This document shows positions 23,665 through 36,330 of a stretch of 64,000 nt of DNA, in pieces. The stretch spans positions 1-64,000 of the forward strand of contig NW_017386018.1 in assembly GCF_000237925.1 (NCBI RefSeq). Reading direction: 5' to 3'. The DNA is from Schistosoma mansoni. Taxonomy: Eukaryota > Platyhelminthes > Trematoda > Strigeidida > Schistosomatidae. The notes below the pieces were generated by a model, which was not told the DNA's origin, did not search any database, and saw nothing but the letters and a program-made list of their open reading frames with translations. Positions within the stretch are counted from its first letter, which is position 1; the number at the start of each line of letters is the position of its first letter. Position numbers and translations under genes: made by a program.

Positions 23665-23868
23665 TTGAGTGACCTGTAAGACTGAATTATTCAGAACGAT
23701 TAATCACCGACAACATCAAGTAACAATAACCGAGTCATACATTGCGTCGACTAAATCTGAGAGTTTGAGGCTATTCAAATCCAAAGGAGTCCCATACCAG
23801 AGCGAAACGGCCTTTGAGTGCTTCCAAGTTTTCCCTGATGACCTCACATTCATCAATTCATGATCTCA
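23665..23868 (+). repeat. Repeat D fragment fused to second-family hammerhead fragment
   Basis: Positions 23665-23770 resemble repeat D. From 23783 the sequence reads GGAGTCCCATACCAG, CGAAACGGCC and GTGCTTCCAAGTTTTCC, which is the 3' half of the second hammerhead family without its CTGAGGA core intact. Confidence 0.6.
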
Positions 23869-26810
23869 ATCAAAAACTTAACAATCTTTACAACTACACA
23901 CTAATAATAATTATATATTTTCCTTGAATAGGAATGATTTCACTTTAGTATAAAGAGTAAACAGACAATGCAATAACTTATTAATATTTGTTCATGTTTT
24001 ATCATGTTATCTAACTAGCTATCAACAATTAAAGAGAAAAACATAAACTGAATGTTACATTCTTCCCCGTTTATTCTTTTGCTTCTTTTATTTGGTTGTT
24101 ATTCAAATGGTAAAGCAAATTACTAGTTGTACTGATAATTATTCTTTTTTTTCTACCACTGACAATTTTTTTTTGTCTAATACATTTCCTTATCATTAAT
24201 TATGTATTTGTGTTGTTAAATATGGTGATAACCATTTCTCTTTATATTACTATTATAATTGTGTATCCTTTACTTCGCTTTATATTTTCTACGATGGTTT
24301 CAATAAATTTCCATCTTCCATATTTATTAGTATTTCATAGGAAAATTGGATATTGTGAACTACTCTGGAATTGAGATTAAATCGTCTAAACCACACAGAG
24401 GTACACACACATACACACCCAGTACATAAAAACATGTACATGAATAGAAAAATATGCACCCTAGTGAAATAATATCTTGTATATTTAATATTAACTAAAT
24501 ATTAGAAATATCCCACCTGCCGTGCAACATAGTTTTGTAACGTGTAATTTTATTTTCTGTACTTAATCAGATAGATAATATACATGGGTGTATAAATGAA
24601 TATGTATGTATGTGTTAGGGTTACTTCATATTCATGTAATTACATATATATATACATACACACAATGGACTTACATAATATCCGTTTTTAGTCACCAGTT
24701 GCTGTTACTTTTTTTTCATTTTTTTAAAAATATTACTTTGTAAAAATTAAAAGTTTTTACTTCATTAAAGTAGAATATAAAAATTACCAAAATTCTGACC
24801 AGATGTATAACAGTGGTATCAATTATATAGTTTCGTTTAATCGAGAAATTTAAGTCGTTCAATTATCGATGGTTATGTAGAACTGAATACATATATAATT
24901 ATTGGCAACCGAAATATTATGTCTTTCATGAAGATTAAAGGATTTATATAAATGTACGTAAATATGTCAGGCTTTCTTTGATATGATTAAATGATGCGAG
25001 TAAGATAAAACTAATGGCAGGTTATATTAGATTAGTGGAATGAATATAATATATGGCTATATCAAGTGAATATTCGGTACACAGTTGAATAGAGTCCTTG
25101 AAAAATAATCGCTATGAAATTTTATTATTTCTTTTTTTTTTCATATTTAGTTCCCATACAATGAAAATGGGTTTTTTTCTTTATCTCAGTTAAATCAGTA
25201 GCTAGATGGTAGGTAAAAATGTTTTTGATTAAGAACAAATGTATAAGATAATGATTAGGTAGTTAAAGTTAGTCCATAATGTTCAACTTATGATGTATAA
25301 TTTTATTATGTCAATGGAGTAGCACCTTGCTCATTGATTTACCTGAATTATTCATGCTCACTGAACAAGTTAGCGACTAATGAGAGTTGCATAGATGTTT
25401 GATGCTAGGTCGAACACATTAGCAAGCCATAGACATGATCCTACATGGAGTTCGTACCAAGAGTTTATCAGTTGAAGTAAGTTCATAATATAGACTAACT
25501 CTGATAGTGAATAATCTCTGCAATCTTAATTTTAATTCTAGTTATCAACGTTGTATAAATCTCAATATACTCCAAATCAGATCTATTCTTCATATCCACC
25601 TAATTGATCTCATTAATAAACTACGTTAAAATTAAAATTTGAACAAGTGTATTTACTTGGTATTATATTATCCACTTATTCAACCTAATTTATGACAGAA
25701 TTTTCACAGTATTATAATTGTGTTTTTTTTCCGGAAAGCAGATTGTAGTTTGGTGACAGGTGGTGGTGACGATCAAAATAGAAAAAAAAACACAAATAAG
25801 TTTTCTACTGAATAAGAAATCAGTGAGAGAGGAAGATTTGTTCATGACTAGACTGCAATATTATTATTATTACATAATATGACGAGCAGCTACTTCATTC
25901 CATGACTGATGTGAACAGTTTAACGGTGAACCGAAAGTATTATAGTTAACCAGATGGAATTTTTACTTCTATAAATTGTTCATATTATTTTTATTAAATT
26001 AAGTTTTCAAGTTATGTAAATATATATATATATGTAATAACATGGTTAAATATGTAGGAAGGTATGTTGAGAGATAGGAAGAATATCGAGAGAGTGTACA
26101 GAAGCCGAATTATTTATATTGAGATATTCCCTCTCTATTCTGTTCTCCACCATATCTTATGAAAACCATTACAAAAAGTAGATGTGGGAAGGGGGACAAT
26201 GACCAATGCCGATAATTGCAATATATTACCTGAGGGTTATTCTTAAATGGTTATAATAACAATGAAGGAAATAATAACAATATTTATGATAATTGTGTTA
26301 TTTTAAGTGGTTATACACAAGGTGTGACCCTTGAATGCGTATTTATAACTGAAATAACTTCTCATCTTTTATCTCTACTGCAAATGTATTTCAGATGGTT
26401 TACACCTATAGATCCCATTTAATATGCTAAACCCCCTCTTACACCTTAAATAGAACGGTAAAATGTAACGATTACATCATCTCTTTATCTATATCTCATA
26501 ATCATCATTGTGATGATAACTGAATTGCACTGGCCAAGTTGAAGAATGACTTCCTTTTCCTATGGATTGTTAATTATGTAAACGAAACAAAATAAACAGA
26601 AAATGATTTTCAATTTTCATCCAGCTGTTATCATAACAAAATTGTAATATAAATGATTTAAATTTACTGTTAATCCAACCTTGACCATTTTATCAATTAC
26701 GTCATTCAAATAGATCTTAGCAGTGCTTGTTATTCATGGGCAAAATAACTCCACTATTATACAATAAAATGTTAGCTGTATAGACATATCATTAAAAATA
26801 TGATACACCG
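23869..26810. other. Non-coding stretch, nothing recognised
   Basis: AT-rich with short simple-sequence patches (CA-rich near 24400; TA near 26018-26034). No exon or mobile element supported. Confidence 0.45.
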
Positions 26811-27076
26811 TTATTTGAAGGGACTGATGAAGCGCAGTCCTAAATATTAACGGGAAGATTCAAATAACCAATACAAATGAATTAAACATTGTCCCATTGC
26901 AGAAGATAGTGGCCATCCGGACTCGTTAGTTTAGTTGACAATGTAATGAATTTTAAAGCGAACGGTACCGGGTTCATGTCTCGGAGTGAACATCAACTCT
27001 GGGATGTAAGTACATCCCAGACAAGACGAAACGTGCGTCGTGGATTCCACTGCTAGCTACTATCCATCTCTGCTTA
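26811..27076 (+). repeat. Companion sequence B fragment and Smα SINE
   Basis: A partial B sequence (about 26811-26880) leads into a Smα unit at 26919-27076 with B-box-like GGGTTCATGTC. The hammerhead has lost stem II and the CTGATGA core by deletion, though GACGAAACGTGCG remains. Predicted inactive. Confidence 0.75.
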
Positions 27077-27650
27077 CAACCAATATATATGTTATTTGAA
27101 CCAAATGAACTGTTCCACTGCAGTTCATCGGATTAAGTTGTCTTCATTTATAACATATATTTGTCATTATTTTTTAAACAGAAATATACATGTAATTTGA
27201 ATATATGCTTCAGATTTATAGCAAGTAAGAATTTATGTACGGTTACTTCAAATACTATAAACTTTACACTGAACTGGACAGTGAGTTTTAATGAGTAGCA
27301 AAAAAACTTATGTGTGATGAAGTGATTTGTATAAATGTGGACCACAAGCTTTTAACTTGCTTATCACGAAATCTGAAGATACAAAGTCTGATTATTAATA
27401 AGATTATGTTTGTGCACTGTTGTTGGAATCACAATTCAAAACAAAATATATATCAAAAGCTAGATTTTGCTATTATTATTACTACTGTCGTAATAATAAT
27501 AGTTAAGGTTTATATTACACTTATTGTATTCTGGCCTAGATAATCTAAAATAGTTTTTTTTAAAAATAAATTCTGTATCATTAAGTTCATCATCCATACC
27601 TGCCATAGAATATCACAAGTTGTAGTTAGCGAATAGAGGTTAATAATTCA
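27077..27650. other. Non-coding stretch, nothing recognised
   Basis: AT-rich; short ORFs here have no domain signal. Confidence 0.4.
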
Positions 27651-27783
27651 CTTAGTATTGTTTGTTTGAATTTTACCAGAGTGAACATCAACTCTGAGAT
27701 TCAGGTACATCCAGCTGACGAGTCCCAAATAGGACGAAACGGGCGTTCTGGATTCCACTGCTAGCCATTATCCACGTTTGCTT
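27651..27783 (+). repeat. 5'-truncated Smα with plausible hammerhead
   Basis: Begins with a short inverted-B piece, then Smα from 27675. Core CTGACGA is at 27715-27721 (position 7 of the core is variable in hammerheads), stem II GTCC/GGAC is intact, GAAA is at 27736-27739, the cleavage triplet is GTT, and stem I ATCCAG/CTGGAT is perfect. The tRNA-like promoter is missing. Confidence 0.8.
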
Positions 27784-28230
27784 ATGATGTTAATAATTGT
27801 TTACAACAGCTATGTGCACCATGAATTCAGTGTTTCTCTGTCATGATTAAATCCAAATATGGTAAATTCAACTTATTCAGAAAATCATACAAAAATTGGA
27901 ATGTTACTGCAAACTGTGTAAATATAATTAAGAATTCTGCAGAATAATAAGACAGTCATGAAATTAACAAATTACTCTTACCAGAACACTAATATTATCA
28001 TTAAAATTGCCATTGAGTTGTTCGGAACGATAAGTAAGCGAGAAATATTGTGTTGTGACTGACACTTATTGTGGAGAATATTAGTGGGAATACTTTCAGT
28101 GTTAACAATGTTGGCCTACCAAAATATAATAAAGTATTTTAAATAGTCTTAGAACAACATATGGTGTATGTTGTAGAGACCATTTACTTTGAAATTATGT
28201 ATTATTGTTGAATGACATTAGTTTAGGCTT

Positions 28231-28375
28231 CAAAAAAGCTCAAAACATCTATCATGTACAACTTGGTTATAAACTAGAAAGTTATTTTTGTTTTCCATTC
28301 TCGAAGAATGAGAAATCATCTTTATCTGACAGTCTATATATATCAGTTATTGATGTTGATACAAAAAAGATATCA
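28231..28375 (+). other. Possible coding exon (weak)
   Basis: An open stretch bounded by an AG (TTTAG) and an AGGT (ATCAG|GTGTTG) encodes a lysine- and serine-rich peptide including YHVQLGYKLESYFCFPFS. No family is recognised. In AT-rich DNA of this length such frames arise by chance, so support is slight. Confidence 0.15.
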
Positions 28376-28478
28376 GGTGTTGTTGTTAGTGAATTGTTCA
28401 AATTTCAGGATGATTTCCGAATTGAAAAATAAATTAGTAAAAATACTATAACTTCATACAGGAATTATCTACAATAAG

Positions 28479-28690
28479 CTACCGGTTAGGTGCTCTGGCG
28501 CGAAACTGTTAGGTCCTGGGTTCGAATCTCGCGAGGCGAGGTCGTGGATGCGCGCTGCTGAGGAGTCCCACGATAGGACGAGACCGCCGTCCAGTGTTTC
28601 CAGGTTTTCAATGGTGGTCTAGCTTCAAATGACTCATGATTTCAACTATGAAAATACTGAATATCCACAAAAACCTTTTCTGAAAATAAG
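28479..28690 (+). repeat. Second-family hammerhead SINE, near full length
   Basis: Damaged A box, intact B box (GGGTTCGAATC), hammerhead with core CTGAGGA and stem II GTCC/GGAC, but GAAA mutated to GAGA. The family 3' tail follows (ACTCATGATTTCAACTATG, then ATCCACAAAAACC). Confidence 0.85.
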
Positions 28691-29756
28691 TTAAATGGTT
28701 TGATAGAATATATATTCACTTTCAATGCAGTTTTCATCATGGACTAACATTAAACAGTAGAATTGTTGAGCAACATTTGATACAATTCTGAAAAAAAGTT
28801 AGACAAAGTAGAAATCACTGAATCATAGTTTCGAACTAGCTTGACATTCCTTATAATACACATCTCATTTTCTATACCAGATTAATCCTAGAACCTTCAG
28901 CTAATGCCGTGAACATGAAAAATTTGAACCACATAATCGAGAATTAATAGTTCACATTTTAAATTTCGATAAATTCATATTCTTTCGTTGTTTTATTTAT
29001 CTAGCTATTCTAATCCTGGAATTATTAAACCACACCAGTTATGGGGTTTGACAAGAATTTTGAGAACCCATCATCAAGTCAAGGACTAGTTAAAAATTAT
29101 TATTGACACCATAGTTTGGGGGTTATTTGCATTATTTATATTTGAAAAGAGATTTCATGAACAGCTGAATACTGAGGAATGTTGAACAGTAATTTTGACT
29201 TTGTTTATTTCTTTCAAACTAGTGCACACCTACGACAGAGTCAATAACTGAGTATATCATCTATTTAGATTTCTTAATCGTTGATTTTACTTCAAATTGG
29301 AAAATCCTTAAAAGTTCATCTGGTTTAAGGATGAAAGTTATTGATCAAATCATGAAATTCCACCAGTATCCACAAGTGATATGTTGTAAAGAGTAAAAGT
29401 TTACAAGGCACTGGTATATTTAATGAAAAAAAAACCCTCCTATTTACCTAACCATTTGATGCAAAAATGATTATAGAGAACTAAAAAAGTAATCAAGTTT
29501 GATTAAAGATATTCCAATTACCTAATATCCTAAATATTGGAATTTACAATAAAAGGTGTTGATTGTTAATTGTTAATGAATGAAAAAATCTAATTGTTTG
29601 CTATTAAACCACACCTTAGATTTTAAATATATAATCATACATTTGTTCTTAGTAAATAAAGTCACAAATAAACAGTTTCTGATAAAAACTGACTTTACGT
29701 TTACTAGGTAAAAATATGGAATATCTTTAAAAAACGATAAAGTACTGGACAGATAA
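28691..29756. other. Non-coding stretch, nothing recognised
   Basis: AT-rich. A short motif near 28780-28810 recurs near 30335-30360 (AATTCTGAAAAAAAGTTAGA-like), hinting at a minor dispersed repeat. Confidence 0.4.
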
Positions 29757-30000
29757 GATGGATAGTGGCTGGCAATGGAATCCAGGATGCGCGTTTCATC
29801 CTATTTGGGACTCGTCAGCTAGATGTACTTGCATCTCATTGTTGATGTTCACTCTGGGACTCGAACTCAGTAACTTTTGCTTGTGAAATAAGACTATATC
29901 GAGGCAATGTACACAGTATGCACATATGCCAATAAGAGACTGGAAAGTTGCAGTCCTAAACATCAATGGGAAGATTCAAACAAGTAATACTAAGTGAATT
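29757..30000 (-). repeat. Smα (minus) joined to companion sequence B
   Basis: Smα at 29757-29880 in minus orientation has core CTGACGA, GAAA, cleavage triplet ATC and weakened stem III, with the A-box end missing. It runs directly into sequence B read on the plus strand (29879-30000), including CACATATGCCAATAAGAGAC. Confidence 0.8.
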
Positions 30001-31497
30001 TGTACTGGACATATAGTTTATATTTGTTTTGAAAGCCTTAGTTTACATCTTAATGATATCATACATTTAATGAGGCGTTAGGACCTTATATTTTATTTCA
30101 TGTGTGATTATGGATGAATAACACAGAAGTATCCTACACTAGAACGAAATAGGTTTTTTTCAGTACTTTTTAATTTTCAACGATACTCCAATTCTGTTCA
30201 ATCTTTAATGAATACAAATTAAATGAAGCTCCACAAACCATCTGAATGAAAGATGAATATAGTAGTAATAAGTTATTCTCTTTTTTACTTTTTCCATAAT
30301 TGTTTAAATGAATAAAATCGAATCCAACATTTGATACAATTCTGAAAAAAAATTAGACAAAGTAGTTTTAAATAAGTAAATCGTTTTATGATCTTAAAGA
30401 ATTAAAGATGATATAATACAGAAGCTGATGTAATTTTTCAATAGTCCTTCTTTGAAAGGGTTGGGTGTGAGAATTATGAATATGAAAGAAAAGAGTCTTC
30501 TGAAATAATTTTGTGACATTTTTTTTGTTTGTTTCCCATGTACACTTATGTTATTGTTTAAAAGTAAATCAACACTTGAATATGTTTATTAAGAGAATAG
30601 AGAAAATAAAAGAGATCCGATCATGCAAACACACACTCTTTAGCTAATGAGATTTAATTTAAATCTGTTAACAAATTCAGAACAATATCGCGGTTTGTAT
30701 GTTTGTATGTTTCACCTTAAAAATAAGAGGTTAGATGTTGTAATGCAACAGTAGAAGACAAAAAGAACAAAATAAACGGTTGACCAAATATTAATGATAA
30801 TTATTATAAGTAGTTAGACAGAATCTGTAATCAACATAACAGTCTATGTTAAACTGTCAAATTGTCAATATTCTTTTGATGTGTTTTGATTCTCAGATGT
30901 ATGTACGTTTATACGTGTGCTTGTGTGTATGTGACTTTGCGTATTAGATGACTTTACCGAAACATACATGAGTGTATTATTCTTATCAAATAGATAGATT
31001 AAATGATTTGCTTGAAACTCTTGACAACTCATTGATGCATTTAACATTTAAAGTAAATACATCCAAGATCCGATAGAAGAAGAAAAAATATATATCTTTT
31101 AACAATCTTCAACTTTAATGTTCATAAACAAAACAAAGTCAAGAGTTCAGGTGTAAATATTATCACTTAAATGAATAGTATTACTATCTAAATTCATTCA
31201 TCGTAATTTTAAAGAAAAACAATTTTTCTTTTGTTCATTAGATGTTTTCTATTTTGGAGAGAAAGAAAGAAAAAAAGAAGTTGAATTTAGGATTCATTTC
31301 ATGTTATATGGGACTAGACAGATGGATAAATATGTATTTGTGGTAATGCTCACATTGAGACTAGATCTTGCTACTTGTCACTTTAAACTCCAATTAGTTG
31401 TCTATTGAGATAATAATTTCAATTCAACACTAGTTTGTTCAGTAGATATGATGGTATTAGTAAGAGTTTGTAGTTCTTCATTGTTAACATTCCAGAT
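30001..31497. other. Non-coding stretch
   Basis: AT-rich. A faint HHR-SINE relic is near 30110-30190 (AGAACGAAATAGG). No exon supported. Confidence 0.4.
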
Positions 31498-31617
31498 AGT
31501 GTTTGAAGCGAAAGGTACTGGGTTCAAGTCTCCATAAAATTATCAACATGGTTGTAAGTATATCCAGCTGATCAGTTCAAATAGGGTGAAACAAACTTCT
31601 TGATATCTGCTGCTAGG
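31498..31617 (+). repeat. Decayed Smα
   Basis: B box GGGTTCAAGTC is kept. The ribozyme reads CTGATCA with a disrupted stem II, so it is probably inactive. Confidence 0.65.
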
Positions 31618-32439
31618 AAATTACCAAATATTCTAAGAACTTGAGGCAGTCTCCTCAGGATGTACCTTTGTAAACAGGGATTTATCAAATGTTGTTTAAG
31701 ATATCAACAACGGGAAATGACATTTCCTTACTAGTAAGCGTACTCTTTATTTGAAGTACTTTGTCATTTAGCCACTGGATGACAAATCATTGGTAAACAT
31801 TTTTCTAATTTAAGTCAATTCATAATATAGGTGATACTAGTTAACTTTCAATTGTTCAATTCCTGAAAAGTTACAAGTTTAACACATTCACCCTTATTGC
31901 TTTAGTTCCATAATACATTTGCATCTGATATACCTTCATTTTTGCTATTTTCCAAAACAGAGTTTATGAGGACATCAAAATGTTCACAAGTTTGGAATCA
32001 ACTACTTATCAATCAACTAGTAATTTTCCTATCTAATTGTCAACAAGTTGAGTACACTGACTCATTATATGGTTACAGCTTCTTCTGTAGACGTATTTAG
32101 AAAGCTCATTTAGATGTGAGTCTCTCATATCCAGAAATACAACAGGGTTTCCATATTTCTGTCATTCCCAATATGAAACCGCCTATTGGTAAAGCATAAA
32201 ACCATAAGATAAATGGCCTTATAAAAATATTTAAACGTTGCATATAAAACAGGGATATATAGTGGTTGATTAATGTCTTTCGTATAATGCTAACTTAGAC
32301 ATATACTAATGAATACTGTATAGATACTAGAGTTTGTAAATAGAAGAAAAATACCATATTAATCTAGCTTATATTTAATGGTGAGTGTACCTCGGGAAAG
32401 GTTTGTTGAGATCTAAGAGAAGCACTCAACATTATATTG
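31618..32439. other. Non-coding stretch, nothing recognised
   Basis: AT-rich; no exon or repeat supported. Confidence 0.4.
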
Positions 32440-32586
32440 ATCGTGGATTCGCACCGCTGAGGAGTCCCATAATAGGACGAAACGGCCGTTCAGTGCTTTC
32501 AGGTTTTCCATGGTGGTCTAGCTTCAGCTGACTCATGATTTCAACTATATATGAAAATTACTAAAAATCTCCACAAACAAACCCTA
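32440..32586 (+). repeat. 5'-truncated second-family hammerhead SINE
   Basis: Lacks the tRNA-like head. Core CTGAGGA, stem II GTCC/GGAC, GAAA, stem III ACGGCCGT and triplet GTT are all present; stem I has one mismatch. The 3' tail ends in CTCCACAAACAAACCC. Confidence 0.8.
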
Positions 32587-32960
32587 TATTTGATATCAGT
32601 TAAGAAATCAAAATGTGAAATTGTCTTTTGCGAATATTGAGTAGCCAACATTTGACTGAGACAGTGATACAAACAAATGACACAACATTGCTTTGTTTTT
32701 TTTTACTGGGAACTCAGTGAATATTCTCTCAGTTCCGAAACACAGAACTACACATTTCCGCGTGATTTTTCAACTATCAGTATCAACAAAACAATATAAA
32801 TTGTATGCAAAAAGCACAATGAAAAGGGGTTATTCTGAAGGGTAATAGAGTCTGACATAATTTTTTCATTAAGAAGCACATCGTTATCATCTAAACAGGA
32901 AGCTCTCCAAACATTCGGGAAAGGAAGCTAAGTAATGAGTATAAAATATTAAATAAGCAA

Positions 32961-33074
32961 TGACGGATAATGACTAGCAGTGGAATCCAAGACACGCACT
33001 TCGTCCTATTTAGGGCTCGAGTCCGGTCCCCTTTACTTCAAACACCATAATTTTATCAACTTAGCTACTGAGTT
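32961..33074 (-). repeat. Smα with internal deletion
   Basis: Minus-strand Smα ends are present, including the A-box side (TTAGCTACTGAGTTC on plus). The CTGATGA core and the segment up to the B box are deleted. Confidence 0.7.
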
Positions 33075-33123
33075 CAAACGATTACTTGATTGTGCAATGA
33101 GGTGAAGTTTAATCCATTCTCAT

Positions 33124-33333
33124 TAGTTGTTTGTATCTTCTCAGTCATGTTTACGACTGCAATTGATCAGTCTCTTATTGGCATCTTTGCATCCTGTGCA
33201 TGTTGCCTCAATATTTCCTTAAGTCACAAGCGTTATTTTTGCTTATAATGCTATTAATGTCAATAAGAGACTGATCAATTGTAGGCCTAAACAACAATAG
33301 AAAAAGAAAAATTCAAGTAAACAATACCAAGTG
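33124..33333. repeat. Fold-back of companion sequence B
   Basis: Inverted B (33124-33231) is followed after about 25 bp by B in direct orientation (33256-33333). They pair across segments such as TCAGTCTCTTATTGGCAT and ATGTCAATAAGAGACTGA. No Smα lies between the arms, but one sits just upstream. Confidence 0.7.
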
Positions 33334-34720
33334 AGTTTTAATAAGCATTTACTTGAAGATAAATATTCTGTTTTTATCACTGTCTCTATCATTATCTAAT
33401 CGGTCAAATAAGAACAGGTTGACTGTGATCAACAAACAAAACAAACGATTTAAGTTAGTTTCTTTAAAAGGTAGCTCGAATGTTTTCGCAAACAATTTAT
33501 CACCAATTTCATTCTTTTGAATTTAACAATTATGTAAGCAATCTTATGGTACTTAATATTATTGAAGTTGGTGATAATAATCTTGTTTGGAATAATAATA
33601 AAGGCTTTAAAAGTAAAATGTTGAGCTCAGAGAACTCACCACTAAATTCAATAACCTGAGCTTCAAAGCTTTTCCGCTGTTTATATATGTTAATGTAGCT
33701 GTATTCTAACAATGTTCCTAACAAAATATCTGCCGAATATCGCATGTTTAAGGTGGCCGTTTGCAGTTTTTCAAATTTAATATCTTTTGTTCATCATATA
33801 GCTATCGCGTTTTGTGACACTATTCATCAGAATAATTTACTCAATATTTAATTCATACATTCGTCACGGAATTGGGTTTTCTTCTTTCCTGTTATTTGTT
33901 TTGTAATTTAGAGGTATGAAATTATTGAACGCTGAGACTCTTCGATGAATGTGACGTCCGTGTATGAGATAGTCAACCAGAGCTTGATAAGAAGCTACCC
34001 ATATTTCGTTTAGGATATAACACCGCTCTGGTCCTTGAGAAAATTTGTTGAGAAAGTGCTCATTACTATTGTTGAATCAGTAAATAATTGTGTAACATAA
34101 GTCAGAGATTATTTTTCCATGCTACTCATACTACGTAGTAATATTAAGTAGTTTGAAATGATTTAGCAATACAGTTATTTTAATGTAACTGGTATTATTT
34201 AGTTGTTCAGTTGGCATTCGGATTGCGACATATTTGTTTGTACATGTAGTTATAATGATGAAGCCTCTCCTTTTCTCTTTTATTTTCATTGTAAACTTCA
34301 CCTTGCAAAGCCATTTCATTCTGAATAGATTGGCTATTTAACAACAATTATTCATTCTTTTAAATCTCGAGTATTCTCGCTTGCTACAGTCTTTTTGAAA
34401 TTTTGTTTTCACACAATAACCCTAAGAATGATATTACCTTTAATTATACTATTGACATTTCATTTAACACTCATGTGTCTCATGAGCTTAGGTTTTTTAT
34501 TTATAAACGTTTCTTTTGTTTCTCACAATCATATTGTGCTTTCATATTAGTTTCAATTTGGTTTAGGCGAATTTATTACGTAATTCAGTTTTTGAATTAT
34601 AATCCTTCAATAAATTCTACAAATACAACACTGTAGTACACATACTTCTTATCTACATTCAGTCTGTTATCTGTGCTAGTTAACGTAGTTCAAAGTAAAT
34701 CAAACAATTAATTCATTTAT
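33334..34720. other. Non-coding stretch, nothing recognised
   Basis: AT-rich. Short ORFs (33530-33745 minus, 34403-34636 plus) have no domain signal. Confidence 0.4.
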
Positions 34721-34721
34721 C

Positions 34722-34890
34722 AGGACTCAGTGGCCGAGTGGATAACGCGATGGCGTTTGAAGTGAAGGTACTGGTTCGAGTCCCAGAGTGACATATCAAC
34801 TCTGAGATGCAGGTACATCCAGCTGACGAGTCTCAAATAGGACGTAACGCGCGTCCTGGATTCCACTGCTAGCCACTATCCATCTCTGCT
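34722..34890 (+). repeat. Full-length Smα SINE, ribozyme damaged
   Basis: Clear A box TGGCCGAGTGG (34731-34741) and B box GGTTCGAGTCC (34773-34783). The hammerhead core is CTGACGA (34823-34829), but GAAA is changed to GTAA and one stem-II pair is lost, so it is probably inactive. Confidence 0.88.
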
Positions 34891-34894
34891 AACC

Positions 34895-35051
34895 ACATTT
34901 AGTATTGTTTGTTTGAATCTTCCCATCGATTTGTTAGGACTGCAACTGGTCAGTCTCTTATTGGCATATGTGCATACTGTGCGTATTGCCTCAATATAGC
35001 CTTAATTCACAAGCATGGTAGGCAGAGATGGATATTGGCTAGTAGTGGAAT
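34895..35051. repeat. Inverted sequence B followed by start of minus-strand Smα
   Basis: Inverted B at 34895-35013 separates the plus-strand Smα before it from a minus-strand Smα (35020-35051) that is cut by the scaffold gap. Together they make an inverted Smα pair. Confidence 0.75.
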
Positions 35052-35251
35052 NNNNNNNNNNNNNNNNNNNNNNNNNNNNNNNNNNNNNNNNNNNNNNNNN
35101 NNNNNNNNNNNNNNNNNNNNNNNNNNNNNNNNNNNNNNNNNNNNNNNNNNNNNNNNNNNNNNNNNNNNNNNNNNNNNNNNNNNNNNNNNNNNNNNNNNNN
35201 NNNNNNNNNNNNNNNNNNNNNNNNNNNNNNNNNNNNNNNNNNNNNNNNNNN
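35052..35251. other. Scaffold gap (200 N)
   Basis: Exactly 200 N, starting inside a minus-strand Smα. An inverted repeat here probably blocked assembly. Confidence 0.98.
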
Positions 35252-35595
35252 CAATGTGTTGGAATTAGGGGCTGAATTGGATTTTTATTGAAAAGTTAGT
35301 ACCGTAATGTTTATCACTTCATAGATTATTACCTTATCTAATGACTACATTACAAGCATGTTATGATCAAATTCTAAGTAAAGAAAGTAGCATATAGTCG
35401 ATTATTCATTTTAAATAATGCGTGTATTGCATGAATTCAGTGCCTGTCGTCCTTTGAAATTCGTAAACCATGGATTTTTTTGACTCTGGGGAAGATATAC
35501 ATATATATTTTTTGAACAATTTATATAATTTGTTTATTACTTCTTTGGACCTAGACTAATTTGTTTATTGATTATTCTTTAAATTTTTTCGCGAT

Positions 35596-35674
35596 CAAAT
35601 CCAGCTGACGAATCCCGAATAGGACGAAACGCGCTTCCTGGATTCCACTACTAGCCACTATCCATTTCTGCTTA
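35596..35674 (+). repeat. 5'-truncated Smα, ribozyme half
   Basis: Only the hammerhead portion remains: core CTGACGA, GAAA, triplet TTC, perfect inner stem I, one mismatch in stem II. Confidence 0.75.
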
Positions 35675-36081
35675 AACAATTGATTGTTAAGTTACTTGAA
35701 TCTAGACATTTATTGAATTATGCATGATTGATTTTTCTTTTTTGTTATCGTGATAGACTCAAATTCATCCATCGCCTAACCCTGGTTGTAATGGTAATCG
35801 TAGCTTGTGATTTATCTTTATATTTTTCTGTATTCGTTACACTTTTCAAGCCTAGTTTTATTGGTTTTTTTAACTCGTCTTTTTGGTATATATTCATTTG
35901 TTTTTCAACCAGGTTTGTTATCCTTCTTGGTGGCAATTAGGTGTTGACCAGCAAATTATTCAAGTAAAAAGATTTGGAGATTTTATACCTAAATCTATAG
36001 GATTAGTCATTTCATAAGGCACATCTTTTGGTTTTATATCTATATTTTTATTCTGTCGTACTATTTGATTTCTTACCTAAT
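35675..36081. other. Non-coding stretch
   Basis: Contains an open frame (35728-35940) of very hydrophobic composition and an overlapping minus-strand frame starting at TTG. Neither has a recognisable domain, and I cannot support either as a gene. Confidence 0.35.
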
Positions 36082-36330
36082 ATGAGAATGATCAAGCAGC
36101 TTCAAAGTGATTTGATTCAAACCCTTATTCTTGCACGTGAAGATGATTCATCTGTAAAAGACAAAACAGCTATCTGGTTCTCTTGCTCTGATGATGACTT
36201 ACAACGAAAATTTCCAGGTTTTAGTAACTATGCTAGCACTACCTACGCAGTTATGGAGATAATTGGAGCTCAATCCGTTTTACAGTTATCTACAAAATAT
36301 TTTATTTATGCTCGGGGCAATCATTCTTAA
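36082..36330 (+). CDS. Candidate small ORF or exon, function unknown
   Basis: From the first ATG (36082) it encodes 82 residues ending at TAA. The peptide starts MRMIKQLQSDLIQTLILA and has a normal mixed composition, with an acidic patch (DDSSV) and IWFSCSDDDL near the middle. A pyrimidine-rich stretch and an AG precede it (TTTCTTACC, then TGAG), so it could also be a terminal exon whose start lies upstream. No family is recognised. A frame of this length is close to what chance produces in AT-rich DNA, but the composition looks more protein-like than most. Confidence 0.28.
   Translation: MRMIKQLQSDLIQTLILAREDDSSVKDKTAIWFSCSDDDLQRKFPGFSNYASTTYAVMEIIGAQSVLQLSTKYFIYARGNHS

Noticed and set aside
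28501-28540. Possible tRNA gene (GGTTCGAATC-type B boxes here and at 34773, 40861 and 56763)
   Set aside because: No closed acceptor stem or anticodon arm; each belongs to a tRNA-derived SINE followed by a hammerhead.
34722-34890. Active hammerhead in the full-length Smα
   Set aside because: GAAA is mutated to GTAA and stem II has a mismatch, so it is kept as a repeat but not as an active ribozyme.
35745-35936. Basic, protein-like minus-strand frame
   Set aside because: It begins at TTG, overlaps a plus-strand frame, and has no splice signals or domain.
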